A DNA stretch of 64,000 nucleotides from positions 2,666,001-2,730,000 of the forward strand of contig NZ_JAYRJY010000001.1 of NCBI RefSeq assembly GCF_041906005.1. Reading direction: 5' to 3'. The notes under the pieces are model-generated. The model saw nothing but the letters and a program-made list of their open reading frames with translations. It searched no databases and was not told where the DNA came from. The translations under genes and the position numbers were made by a program. The stretch is from Ferrovibrio sp041906005 (GTDB taxonomy: Bacteria > Pseudomonadota > Alphaproteobacteria > Ferrovibrionales > Ferrovibrionaceae). Shown piece by piece: positions 53,260 through 61,764 of this stretch. Every line of letters begins with the position of its first letter. The first letter of the stretch is position 1.

Positions 53260-54204
53260 GAAGCGCCAGTAGAGCAGGCCGCAGATGCCACCCATCACCA
53301 GCAGGGCGGCGGGATAGCCGTATTGCCATTTCAGTTCCGGCATGAATTCGAAATTCATGCCCCAGATGCCGGCGAAGGCGGTCGCCACGGCAAAGATGCC
53401 GGCCCAGGCCGCAAGCCGTTTGTTCACTTCGCTTTCCTCGATGGTCACCATGGCGAGGTTCACCTGGATCGCGGTGCCGATGGTGTCGCGGATGCTGTCG
53501 ATCGAGGCGTTGATGCGCACGAGGTGATCCGAAACATCGCGGAAATATTCCTGCATGCTGGCGCAGACCCGCGGCACCCGCCCGCCATGCAGCTTGGAGA
53601 CCGCCTCCATCAGCGGCGCCACAGCGTGCTTGAGCTGCATCACCTTGCGTTTCAGGTCGTACAGCCGCTCGATATTCTGCCGCGCCGCGCCCTTGGTGAA
53701 GATCTGGTCCTCGATCTCCTCCAGCTCGGTCTCGAAGGCATCGATCACCGGGAAGTAGCGGTCCACTACCGCATCCATCAGGGCATAGAGGATGAAACCC
53801 GAGCCCAGCTTCAGCAGTTCCGGCTCGCGCTCACAGCGGTCACGCACGCCCAGGAAGGTCTGGCTGCTGCGGTTGCGTACCGACAGCACGAAGTCGCGGC
53901 CGATGAAAACATCCACCTCGCCCACTTCCAGCTCGCCATTCACGATGGTCAGAAGCTGCATCACCACGAACAGGCAGTCGCCGTATTCCTCGATCTTGGG
54001 TCGCTGGTGGCCGTGCTGGGCATCCTCGACGGCCAGGTCGTGCAGGCCGAATTCGGTCTGCATCTCGGCCAGTTCGTCATGCGTGGCATCCTTGAGCGCG
54101 ACCCAGACCACGGTGTCGGGCTGGCCGAGATAATCGCTGATCTGCTGGATCGGCAGGTCGGCCAGTTTCTCGCCCTGGCGATAGGCGACGCAATTGATCA
54201 GCAT
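53239..54204 (-). CDS. corA: CorA-family magnesium/cobalt transporter
   Basis: A 321-residue pentameric divalent-cation channel. A long cytosolic domain carries the stalk helix. The C-terminus has two membrane helices, with the selectivity motif GMN at 282-284 (GIWGMNFEFMP), the second helix (YPAALLVMGGICGLLYW) and a basic KKSG tail. This matches CorA rather than ZntB in the GMNFEFMPEL loop. It is transcribed divergently from the EF-hand protein gene, with 179 nt between their starts. Confidence 0.94.
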   Translation of the reverse strand: MLINCVAYRQGEKLADLPIQQISDYLGQPDTVVWVALKDATHDELAEMQTEFGLHDLAVEDAQHGHQRPKIEEYGDCLFVVMQLLTIVNGELEVGEVDVFIGRDFVLSVRNRSSQTFLGVRDRCEREPELLKLGSGFILYALMDAVVDRYFPVIDAFETELEEIEDQIFTKGAARQNIERLYDLKRKVMQLKHAVAPLMEAVSKLHGGRVPRVCASMQEYFRDVSDHLVRINASIDSIRDTIGTAIQVNLAMVTIEESEVNKRLAAWAGIFAVATAFAGIWGMNFEFMPELKWQYGYPAALLVMGGICGLLYWRFKKSGWL

Positions 54205-54383
54205 CGATTCGACTCCCCCCTGTCCGCTGCATGGCTAGCAGGTTCGGCGCCATCATGACCAGACCCTAGATTCGTTCGTCTCCCGTTCCGGCCGGATCGG
54301 CCTCGTCGCGGCGGCGCCTGCAGGCTAGTATTACAAAAGGGGGACAAGCAGGCCGCCTTGACCGCCGCAGAACGAGGAATGCC

Positions 54384-56570
54384 ATGGCAGCCCAGGACAA
54401 CGACGTTTCATCGCCGCGCCATCGCTGGCGTTTCTTCCGCGCCGGCGGCTTCGACCAGGTCCGTATCGAGACGGCGGAAGACCTGCGCCACCTGTCGCAG
54501 CTCGACCAGAAACTCTGGCTGGCCCTGAGCTGTCCTACCGCCAGCGTGGAATTCGACCGTCGCACGCTGGACCTGATCGACAGCGACCATGATGGCCGCA
54601 TCCGGGTGCCCGAATTGCTGGCGGCAGTGCGCTGGGCCTGCGGATTGCTGCGCGATGCCGATGCCCTGTTTGCCGGACATGGCGAATTGCCGCTGGCGCT
54701 GATCGACGACAGCCACGCCGACGGCGCCCGCATCCTGGCTTCGGCGAAACGTATCCTCACCAACATCGGCCGGCCCGATGCCCCGGCGATCACCCCCGAG
54801 GATGCCGCCGATGTGCAGCGCATTCTGGCCGGCACCACGCTGAACGGCGATGGCATCGTGCCGCCCTCGGCCGCGAAGGAGCCCGAGACGGCGGCGGTGA
54901 TCAGGGACATCATGGCGCTGGTTGCGGCCAAGCCTGACCGTGGCGGCGAGGCCGGCATCGGCAAGGACGAAGCCGAAATCTTCTTTGCCGCCATCGATGC
55001 CTATCTGGCCTGGTGGAGCGAAGCCCAGAATCAGCCGGGGATTCTGCCGCTTGGCGAGGCGACGCTGCCGGCGGTGGAAGCCCTGCAGGCTGTTTCGGCC
55101 AAGGTGGATGATTACTTCTTCCGCTGCCGCCTGGCTGCCTATGATCCGCAGGCTGGCGCCGCGCTGAATGCCGATGCGGAGGATTTCGCGGCAATCGCCG
55201 ACGGCAACCTCTCGGCCGGTGCGGCGACCGTCGCGGCCTTTCCGCTGGCGCGCGTGGCGGCCGAACGGCCGCTGCCGCTGCGCGAGGGCGTCAACCCGGC
55301 CTGGGCGGACGCCGTGGCGATGCTGCGCGAGGCGGCGGTGTTGCCGCTGCTGGGGCCTCGCGAGATGCTGAACGAGGCTGAATGGCGCGATCTGCAGGCG
55401 CGTCTCGGCCCGGCCATCGGCTGGCTGGCGCGCAAGCAGGGTGGGCTGGTCGAGAAACTCGGCATCACCCGGGTACGCGACATCGCCGCTTCGGGTGCGA
55501 AGGACAAGATCGCGGCCCTGATCGCCGCCGACGCGGCCCTGGCCCCGGAATTCGAGGCGATTGCCGCCGTCGAGACGCTGGCGCGCTACCTGCGCGACCT
55601 GGTGCCGCTGCTGAACAATTTCGTCTCCTTCCGCGATTTCTATACGCGGCGCGGCAAGGCGATCTTCCAGGTCGGCACCCTGTTCATCGATGGCCGCTCC
55701 TGCGACCTGTGTATTGCTGTGGAAGATCCTGCCAAGCATGCCACGCTGGCCACCCTCAGCCGCATCTATCTGCTCTATTGCGAGTGTGTGCGGCGCGGCA
55801 GCAACGAGAAGATGACGATTGCCGCTGCCGTCACCGGCGGTGACGCGGATCAGTTGATGGTCGGCCGCAATGGCGTGTTCTACGACCGTCAGGGCCGCGA
55901 CTGGGATGCCGTGGTGGTCAAGATCGTCAGTCATCCGATCAGCATCCGCGAGGCGTTCTGGCTGCCGTTCAAGAAGGTGGGCAAGTTCATTGGCGAGCAG
56001 ATCGAGAAATTCGCTGCCGCGCGCAGCAAGGCCAATGAAACCCAGATGACCCAGAAGCTGCTGGAAACCGGCAGTCAGGTGATCGGCGGCGCGCAAGCCA
56101 CGCCGGCCGCAGCCGCGCCACCGCCGCCGGCTTTCGATGCCGCCAAATTCGCCGGCATCTTTGCCGCCATCGGCCTGGCTATCGGTGCGATCGGCACGGC
56201 CCTGGCCTCGGTGGTCACCGGTTTCCTGAATCTGACCTGGTGGCAGATTCCTCTCGCCATCGTCGGCGTGGTGCTGCTGATCTCGGGACCGTCGATGATC
56301 ATCGCGGCGATGAAGTTGCGGCAACGCAATCTCGGCCCGCTGCTGGATGCCAATGGCTGGGCGGTGAATGCCCGCGCCCTGATCAACATCCCCTTCGGCG
56401 GCAGCCTGACGCAACTGGCCAAGCTGCCACCCGGCTCCGAACGGGCCATGACCGATCCGTTTGCCGAGCGGCGCCAGCCCTGGGGCTGGTATCTGCTGCT
56501 CGCTCTGGTGGTTGCCCTGGGTGTTGCCGGTTGGTGGTATGGCTGGTTCGCCCGCCTGTTTGGCGGTTAA
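54384..56570 (+). CDS. Large EF-hand membrane protein of unknown function
   Basis: A 728-residue protein I do not recognise by name. Residues 66-77 (DSDHDGRIRVPE) form a canonical EF-hand loop with Asp66, Asp68, Asp70, Gly71, Ile73 and Glu77. A degenerate loop (LNGDGIVPP) lies near 153 and an EF-like GGEAGIGKDEAE near 190. The middle 400 residues are helical and soluble. Near the C-terminus are a Pro/Ala linker, two adjacent membrane segments (about 590-645) and a last segment at about 703-725. ATG 54384 was chosen with upstream GAACGAGGA. It may be a calcium-responsive inner-membrane protein; this is inference. Confidence 0.8.
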   Translation: MAAQDNDVSSPRHRWRFFRAGGFDQVRIETAEDLRHLSQLDQKLWLALSCPTASVEFDRRTLDLIDSDHDGRIRVPELLAAVRWACGLLRDADALFAGHGELPLALIDDSHADGARILASAKRILTNIGRPDAPAITPEDAADVQRILAGTTLNGDGIVPPSAAKEPETAAVIRDIMALVAAKPDRGGEAGIGKDEAEIFFAAIDAYLAWWSEAQNQPGILPLGEATLPAVEALQAVSAKVDDYFFRCRLAAYDPQAGAALNADAEDFAAIADGNLSAGAATVAAFPLARVAAERPLPLREGVNPAWADAVAMLREAAVLPLLGPREMLNEAEWRDLQARLGPAIGWLARKQGGLVEKLGITRVRDIAASGAKDKIAALIAADAALAPEFEAIAAVETLARYLRDLVPLLNNFVSFRDFYTRRGKAIFQVGTLFIDGRSCDLCIAVEDPAKHATLATLSRIYLLYCECVRRGSNEKMTIAAAVTGGDADQLMVGRNGVFYDRQGRDWDAVVVKIVSHPISIREAFWLPFKKVGKFIGEQIEKFAAARSKANETQMTQKLLETGSQVIGGAQATPAAAAPPPPAFDAAKFAGIFAAIGLAIGAIGTALASVVTGFLNLTWWQIPLAIVGVVLLISGPSMIIAAMKLRQRNLGPLLDANGWAVNARALINIPFGGSLTQLAKLPPGSERAMTDPFAERRQPWGWYLLLALVVALGVAGWWYGWFARLFGG

Positions 56571-56609
56571 CCAAAGACGCGGGCCGGGGAAGCGGCTAGG
56601 ATATTCGCC

Positions 56610-57329
56610 ATGACGCTGCAACCGCGCTTCTTCAGCCCTATCGGCACGCTGCCGCATGCCGACCGCCTCGGCTTCCTGACCCAGGATGTGCGGGCGGCTG
56701 GAACTGTGCTGGGTTTTTTCAGTGCGGCGGCGGCGCTGGGAGCGCGGCCCGACGAATTGGCTCTGCTGGTTTGCCGGCGTCACAGTCCGCAGGATGTCCA
56801 TCGCCAGATCGTGGTGGTCTTCCACAAGGATGGTGCTTTCACCGATGCGATGCAGCGGCTGTATCGCGCCCATGGCCGGCCGCTGGGTTTCGAAGCGCAA
56901 AAGCGCTGGTGCGCTGTTCCCGAGCCAAGCTTCCTCGCCGATGAAACCTATGCCTTGCTGGCGGCGCGCTTTCCCAACCTGCTGCTGATCGAGGAGATGC
57001 CGGACGGCAAACTGCAAATCGCGGTCTATGCCTCGGCCGGTTTCAAGCAGCATCCCAAACTCAAGCTCGCGCCACTGCCGGACTCCACGTCCAAGACAGC
57101 GGCCGGGCCGGCCGCGCGTCCGGCCGCCAAGGTCATGCCGTTGCCCCCGCGTCCGCGTCCGCTGCCCGAGACGCCGGTGCTGCGCCCGGCGGCGTATGCC
57201 GCCGCCGCGCAGGTCGTGCCCCTGCGGCCGCGCAAGCTGCGCAGTGCGGTGGCATTGAACAAAACCGTCGAACGTCAGGTGGTGGACGAATTCCGCCGCC
57301 TGTTGCGCACGGTCGCACTTTACTCCTAG
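56610..57329 (+). CDS. Hypothetical protein with Pro/Ala/Arg-rich C-terminal half
   Basis: A 239-residue protein with no family I recognise. The first 150 residues look globular (ALLVCRRHSPQDVHRQIVVV, then ALLAARFPNLLLIEEMPDG). A low-complexity segment follows (about 150-205), rich in Pro, Ala and Arg (PLPPRPRPLPETPVLRPAAY), and a last helix (KTVERQVVDEFRRLLRTVAL). No signal peptide or membrane helix is seen. It begins 39 nt after the EF-hand gene, so they may be co-transcribed. It ends 7 nt from the convergent flavin reductase gene. Confidence 0.7.
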   Translation: MTLQPRFFSPIGTLPHADRLGFLTQDVRAAGTVLGFFSAAAALGARPDELALLVCRRHSPQDVHRQIVVVFHKDGAFTDAMQRLYRAHGRPLGFEAQKRWCAVPEPSFLADETYALLAARFPNLLLIEEMPDGKLQIAVYASAGFKQHPKLKLAPLPDSTSKTAAGPAARPAAKVMPLPPRPRPLPETPVLRPAAYAAAAQVVPLRPRKLRSAVALNKTVERQVVDEFRRLLRTVALYS

Positions 57330-57336
57330 GCGCTTT

Positions 57337-57885
57337 TTATTCCTGCGGCGTCGCCAGCGGACCGGTCAGCGGTCCGGTGCACATATAGGCGCCGTCCTGA
57401 TAGACCAGCGGCGCCACATCAGGCCGGCACATCACCCGCACCACCCGTCCGATGCAGATCGAATGCGTGCCATAGGCATGCAGCGCCTCGACCTCGCAGA
57501 AGATATTGGCCTGCGCGTCGGCCAGATAGGGCACGCCATCGGCATCACTCAGCCATTCGCCCTCGGCGAAGCGCGCCTCGCCTTCCACGGCGCCGCTGAA
57601 CACTTCCGACAGGCGCTGCTGGCTGCAATGCAGCAGGTTGATGCAGATGCGCCGGCCGAGGCCAAGCTGGGCATGCAGGGCTGCCGAGCGGTTCACGCAG
57701 GTCAGAACGGCAGGCGGATCGGCCGAAACGGAGGTGACCGCGGTGGCCGTCATGCCATGGCGCAGGCCGCTTTCGGAGCGGGTGGAGATCACCGTCACGG
57801 TGGCGGCCAGCCGGCGCATGGCGGCGCGGAAGGCAGCCTCCAGGGGGATGGCGGGTTCGGCGGCGGGCTGAAGCGTGGTGTCCAT
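57337..57885 (-). CDS. Flavin reductase-family (FMN-binding split-barrel) protein
   Basis: A 182-residue FMN-binding split-barrel protein of the flavin reductase/HpaC type. Family blocks include VISTRSESGLRHGMTATAVTS-like sequence at the N-terminus, SADPPAVLTCVNRSAALH, INLLHCSQQRLSEVF and the final HSICIGRVV. These proteins reduce free flavin with NAD(P)H for a partner oxygenase. No obvious flavin-dependent oxygenase is adjacent. It lies 5 nt downstream of the TPR-glycosyltransferase gene on the same strand, so the two are likely co-transcribed. Confidence 0.88.
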   Translation of the reverse strand: MDTTLQPAAEPAIPLEAAFRAAMRRLAATVTVISTRSESGLRHGMTATAVTSVSADPPAVLTCVNRSAALHAQLGLGRRICINLLHCSQQRLSEVFSGAVEGEARFAEGEWLSDADGVPYLADAQANIFCEVEALHAYGTHSICIGRVVRVMCRPDVAPLVYQDGAYMCTGPLTGPLATPQE

Positions 57886-57890
57886 GGCCG

Positions 57891-59597
57891 CTAAGATGTA
57901 GCGGAGGGCAGGGTCCGCTTCAATTCCGCCGCCACGGATTCTGCCAAACCGTGCCAGTCATTGGCGGCAGGCTGCCGCCACAGTCGCGCGGTCGGATACC
58001 AGGGCGTCTGCTCGCCTGCCAACCCCCAATACCAGTGTGGCGAAATGCCTTTATGCAGCAATACCCAGGTCGGTTTGCCCAAGGCGGCGGCCATATGGGC
58101 GGTGGTGTTGCTGGTGGTGATCACCAGGTCCATCGTCGCCACCTGGGCGGCAAAGCCATCCAGGTCCTTGAGCTGGTCGATTTCCGGATCGATCAGCAAT
58201 TCGGCGCCGCAGGCGGCCTTCAGCGCATCGCGGTCGGCTGTTCGGTTGCCGTATTGCAGATCGACGAACCGATAGCCGGGCAGGGACAGGAATGGCGCGA
58301 AATCCACCAGCCGTGCCGATTTCGGTGCGCCGAGTTTCGGGTTCGCGCTATGCCAGGCGATACCCACCAGCGGGGTATCGCCGCCATTGCGGTAGCGTAC
58401 CCGCAGTGCCTCGGCACGGTCGATATCGGCACGCAGCGGCAGGGCGCCGGTGCAATCGGCCGGCGATTGCCGGAAAACCTGGGCCAGGTCAAACAATGTC
58501 GCCTGAACGACCAGATCCGGTTCGCGCAGACGGGCATGCGGCGGATTGGTGCGGGCATAGGCTTCGATGCCGGGGAAGCTGCGCTGCAGGATCGGAACCA
58601 TGCGCGGATCGCATTCCACCACCGGCAGGATGCCGCGCTGCTGCAATTCCGGCATCAGACTCCACAGCACCAGCGACTCGCCCACACCCTGCTCGGTGAA
58701 CAGCAGCATCTTGCCGCCGGCCGGCAGGGGTTCGCCGCGCCAGAACGGCTGGGTGAAGGGGCGTTTGTCGACTTCGGTATCGGCCAGGCTCCAGCGCGCG
58801 GCAAAATGCGGCCAGGCTTCGCGATACTCGCCCTTTACCATCAGCGCCACGGCATACCGCATATGCGCCTCGCCATCGCCGGGCCGGGTCTGCCAGGCGC
58901 GGTGGTACCAGCCCAGCGCGGCCTCGATATCGCCTTTGAAGCGTTGCACGTCGCCAAGGGCCATCATCAATTCGACATTGTCGCCCGGCAGTTTGACGGG
59001 CGCCTCGAAGGTGGCCTTGAAGGCGGCTTCGGCTCCCTCCACATCGCCCAGCGCGGTGAGGGCGAGGGCCAGATTCTTGTGGAACATGCCGATGCCTGGA
59101 TTCAGTGCAATCGCTCGCCGCAGGATGGCCGCGGCGCCAGTATGGTCGCGCCGGTTGATCAGCACGGTGCCCAGGTTGTTCATCGCCTCGGCATAATCGG
59201 GTTTCAGTCCGATCGCGGTTTCGTAAGCTTTGATGGCGGCGTCCAGATCGCCGACCTGGCCCATCAGGTTGCCGTAGTTGTTGTGCGCTTCGGGGTAATT
59301 CGGCGCCAGCGCGATGGCCTGGCTCAGGCTGGTGCGGGCCCCGTCGGTATCGCCGCTGAGGCGCAGCAATTCGCCCAGGTTGTTGTGGTACAGCGGCTGG
59401 CGGCCGTTCAGGGCAATGGCCTGACGCAGCAGGGGGATCGCCTCGGCCGTCCGGCCCGCGGCATGCAGCCGCAGGGCCTGATCGTTCAGGCGGTTGGCTT
59501 CCATCTGCACGGCGGCCGGTGGGGCCGCAGCCGAGAGAGGGACCGAGAGGGGGGTGATGGCCGTTTTTGCCTGTGCCCGCCGCTGTTTACGATTCAC
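57891..59597 (-). CDS. TPR-repeat protein with a glycosyltransferase-like C-terminal domain
   Basis: A 568-residue protein. It begins MNRKQRRAQAK, a basic opening often seen in TPR proteins, with a GTG start 6 nt after GGAGG. About five to six TPR units span residues 35-240, for example PEAHNNYGNLMGQVGDLDAA and YAEAMNNLGTVLINRRDH. The C-terminal half (about 280-560) resembles the GT-B domain of GT9/GT41-like TPR transferases, including VITTSNTTAHMAAALGKP and HWYWGLAGEQTPWYPTARLW. It may glycosylate a protein such as flagellin or a surface polymer; the acceptor is unknown. Confidence 0.82.
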   Translation of the reverse strand: MNRKQRRAQAKTAITPLSVPLSAAAPPAAVQMEANRLNDQALRLHAAGRTAEAIPLLRQAIALNGRQPLYHNNLGELLRLSGDTDGARTSLSQAIALAPNYPEAHNNYGNLMGQVGDLDAAIKAYETAIGLKPDYAEAMNNLGTVLINRRDHTGAAAILRRAIALNPGIGMFHKNLALALTALGDVEGAEAAFKATFEAPVKLPGDNVELMMALGDVQRFKGDIEAALGWYHRAWQTRPGDGEAHMRYAVALMVKGEYREAWPHFAARWSLADTEVDKRPFTQPFWRGEPLPAGGKMLLFTEQGVGESLVLWSLMPELQQRGILPVVECDPRMVPILQRSFPGIEAYARTNPPHARLREPDLVVQATLFDLAQVFRQSPADCTGALPLRADIDRAEALRVRYRNGGDTPLVGIAWHSANPKLGAPKSARLVDFAPFLSLPGYRFVDLQYGNRTADRDALKAACGAELLIDPEIDQLKDLDGFAAQVATMDLVITTSNTTAHMAAALGKPTWVLLHKGISPHWYWGLAGEQTPWYPTARLWRQPAANDWHGLAESVAAELKRTLPSATS

Positions 59598-59703
59598 TGC
59601 CTGCCTCCAATGGCCCGGGAATATTAACCTTTGCCCCAGCAGCCCTTAAAACGGGTTTAAAGCGCCGCCAGATCGGCTTGACTTCAGGTTTCCGGAAATC
59701 ATC

Positions 59704-59759
59704 TTGCAAAGCAGACCGGATTGGTCTTATTTGCGCCGGTGAATCCGACCGATCCGGTC
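59704..59759 (+). promoter_or_regulatory. Suf regulator promoter with paired GACC-GGTC operators
   Basis: TTGCAA (59704-59709) and TATTTG (59728-59733) form a promoter with an 18-nt spacer. A GACCGGATTGGTC palindrome (59714-59726) sits inside the spacer. Another, GACCGATCCGGTC (59747-59759), lies just past the likely start site. The reverse complement of the first matches the second at 12 of 13 positions, and their starts are 33 nt apart, three helical turns. Confidence 0.55.
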
Positions 59760-59769
59760 AGGTTTCGTA

Positions 59770-59788
59770 ATTGCGAAGGATTTGCAAT
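59770..59788. promoter_or_regulatory. Palindrome over the ribosome site of the suf regulator
   Basis: ATTGCGAAGGATTTGCAAT is an imperfect 19-nt palindrome that ends directly before the ATG and contains the GAAGGA ribosome site. It could be an autoregulatory site or an RNA hairpin masking translation. Confidence 0.4.
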
Positions 59789-60256
59789 ATGTTGCGTCTG
59801 AGCCGTCTGGCCGATTATGGCGTGATGGTGATGGCCCATGTGGCGGCCGAGCCAGACGGCGTGCATAACGCCGGCGATGCGGCGGCGGCCACCGGCCTGC
59901 CGGGGCCGACGGTTGCCAAGATCATGGCCAAGCTGTCGCGTGCCGGCCTGCTCAGTTCCCAGCGCGGCGCCCATGGCGGCTATCGCCTGGCCGGCAAGCC
60001 CGAGGCCATTTCCGTGGCGGCCATCGTCACCGCCCTGGATGGCCCGATCGCCCTGACGCAATGCTCCAGCAACCACCAGCCCAGCGCCTGCGACCGCGAG
60101 AATCTGTGCGTGTCGCGGCGCGGCATCAACCGGATCAACACGGCCATCCGCACCGCGCTGGAAAGCGTGACCCTGGCCGAACTGGCCCGGCCCTACGATT
60201 TCTTCGGCCCCTATCCGCCACGCGCGGATGCGGCCGTGACCGACAACGCCGAGTAA
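59789..60256 (+). CDS. SUF-system Fe-S assembly regulator (Rrf2 family)
   Basis: A 155-residue Rrf2-type transcription factor. The opening MLRLSRLADYGVMVMAHVA and the winged helix (GLPGPTVAKIMAKLSRAGLL, RGAHGGYRLA) match the SUF regulator subgroup. Three cysteines, Cys92, Cys101 and Cys107 (QCSSNHQPSACDRENLC), are spaced like the cluster ligands of IscR, so it probably senses Fe-S status. ATG 59789 was chosen over a TTG 18 nt upstream. It is the first gene of the SUF operon, 18 nt before sufB, and likely represses it. Confidence 0.92.
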   Translation: MLRLSRLADYGVMVMAHVAAEPDGVHNAGDAAAATGLPGPTVAKIMAKLSRAGLLSSQRGAHGGYRLAGKPEAISVAAIVTALDGPIALTQCSSNHQPSACDRENLCVSRRGINRINTAIRTALESVTLAELARPYDFFGPYPPRADAAVTDNAE

Positions 60257-60273
60257 CGAAGGACAGCTGCCCC

Positions 60274-61734
60274 ATGGCTGCCAATGCGCAAACCATCGAA
60301 ACGGTCGAGACGCTGGCTGGCGAATACAAGTACGGCTTCGTCACTGACATCGAATCCGAAATCCTGCCCAAGGGCCTGAATGAAGACACCGTGCGCTTCA
60401 TCTCGGCCAAAAAAGGCGAACCGCAATGGATGCTCGACTGGCGCCTGAAGGCCTATCGCGCCTGGCTGCGCATGGCGGAAGAAAAGGGCGAGCCAAGCTG
60501 GGCCAAGGTCAGTTATCCCGAAATCGATTTCCAGGACATTCACTATTACGCCGCGCCGAAGAAGAAGGCGCTGAAGAGTATCGACGAGGTCGATCCCGAG
60601 CTGCTCGCCACCTACGAGAAGCTCGGCATTCCGCTGAAGGAACGCGAGATCCTGGCCGGCGTGGCGGTGGACGCCGTGTTCGACAGCGTCTCGGTCGCCA
60701 CCACTTTCAAGGAAAAGCTCAAGGACCTCGGCATCATCTTCTGCTCGATGTCGGAAGCCGTGCGCGAGCATCCCGAGCTGGTGCAGAAGTATCTTGGCTC
60801 GGTGGTGCCGATCACTGACAATTTCTATGCCACGCTCAATTCGGCGGTGTTCTCCGACGGCTCGTTCGTCTACGTGCCGCCGGGCGTGCGCTGCCCGATG
60901 GAACTCTCCACCTATTTCCGCATCAACGAGGCCAAGACCGGCCAGTTTGAGCGCACCCTGATCATCTGTGACAAGGGCGCCTATGTCTCGTATCTGGAAG
61001 GCTGCACCGCGCCGATGCGCGATGAGAACCAGCTGCATGCCGCTGTCGTCGAACTGGTCTGCATGGAGGATGCGGAAATCCGCTATGCCACGGTGCAGAA
61101 CTGGTATCCCGGTGACAAGGACGGCCGCGGTGGCATCTACAATTTCGTCACCAAGCGCGGCGCCTGCCGGGGCGCGCGGTCGAAGATTTCCTGGACCCAG
61201 GTGGAAACCGGCTCGGCCATCACTTGGAAGTATCCCAGCGTGATCCTGCAGGGTGATGACAGCGTGGGCGAGTTCTATTCCGTCGCGGTCGCCAACAATG
61301 CCCAGCAGGCCGATACCGGCACCAAGATGATCCATCTGGGCAAGAACACCAAATCGACGATCATTTCCAAGGGCATCTCGGCCGGCAAGGCGCAGAATAC
61401 CTATCGTGGCCTGGTGCGGGTGATGCCGGGTGCCGCCGGCGCACGCAACTACTCGCAGTGCGACAGCCTGCTGATCGGCGACCGCTGTGGCGGCCATACC
61501 GTGCCCTATATCGAGGTGAAGAACCGCTCGGCCAAGGTCGAGCATGAAGCGACCACCTCGCGGATTTCCGACGACCAGCTGTTCTACTGCCGTCAGCGCG
61601 GCCTGTCCGAGGAGGATGCCGTCTCCACCATCGTCAACGGCTTCTGCAAGGAAGTGCTGCAGAAGCTGCCGATGGAATTCGCCGTCGAGGCGCAGAAGCT
61701 GCTCGGCGTCAGCCTCGAAGGCTCGGTCGGCTGA
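60274..61734 (+). CDS. sufB: Fe-S cluster assembly scaffold SufB
   Basis: A 486-residue beta-helix subunit of the SufBCD scaffold. The conserved acceptor Cys lies in ARNYSQCDSLLIG, and the ligand-region Glu in VPYIEVKNRSAKVEHEATTS. Typical sequence includes YVPPGVRCPMELSTYFRIN and the cysteine-containing EGCTAPMRDENQLHAAVVE. ATG 60274 follows AAGGA; a longer in-frame reading from 60061 overlaps the regulator gene and has no homology. Confidence 0.97.
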   Translation: MAANAQTIETVETLAGEYKYGFVTDIESEILPKGLNEDTVRFISAKKGEPQWMLDWRLKAYRAWLRMAEEKGEPSWAKVSYPEIDFQDIHYYAAPKKKALKSIDEVDPELLATYEKLGIPLKEREILAGVAVDAVFDSVSVATTFKEKLKDLGIIFCSMSEAVREHPELVQKYLGSVVPITDNFYATLNSAVFSDGSFVYVPPGVRCPMELSTYFRINEAKTGQFERTLIICDKGAYVSYLEGCTAPMRDENQLHAAVVELVCMEDAEIRYATVQNWYPGDKDGRGGIYNFVTKRGACRGARSKISWTQVETGSAITWKYPSVILQGDDSVGEFYSVAVANNAQQADTGTKMIHLGKNTKSTIISKGISAGKAQNTYRGLVRVMPGAAGARNYSQCDSLLIGDRCGGHTVPYIEVKNRSAKVEHEATTSRISDDQLFYCRQRGLSEEDAVSTIVNGFCKEVLQKLPMEFAVEAQKLLGVSLEGSVG

Positions 61735-61764
61735 GCGGAAAAAAGAATATACAAGGACCTGCCC

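Noticed and set aside
54408..57053. An 881-residue open frame antisense to the EF-hand gene
   Set aside because: Long only because of GC-rich third positions in the real gene; it has no motifs, and the plus strand shows ribosome site, EF hand and membrane segments.
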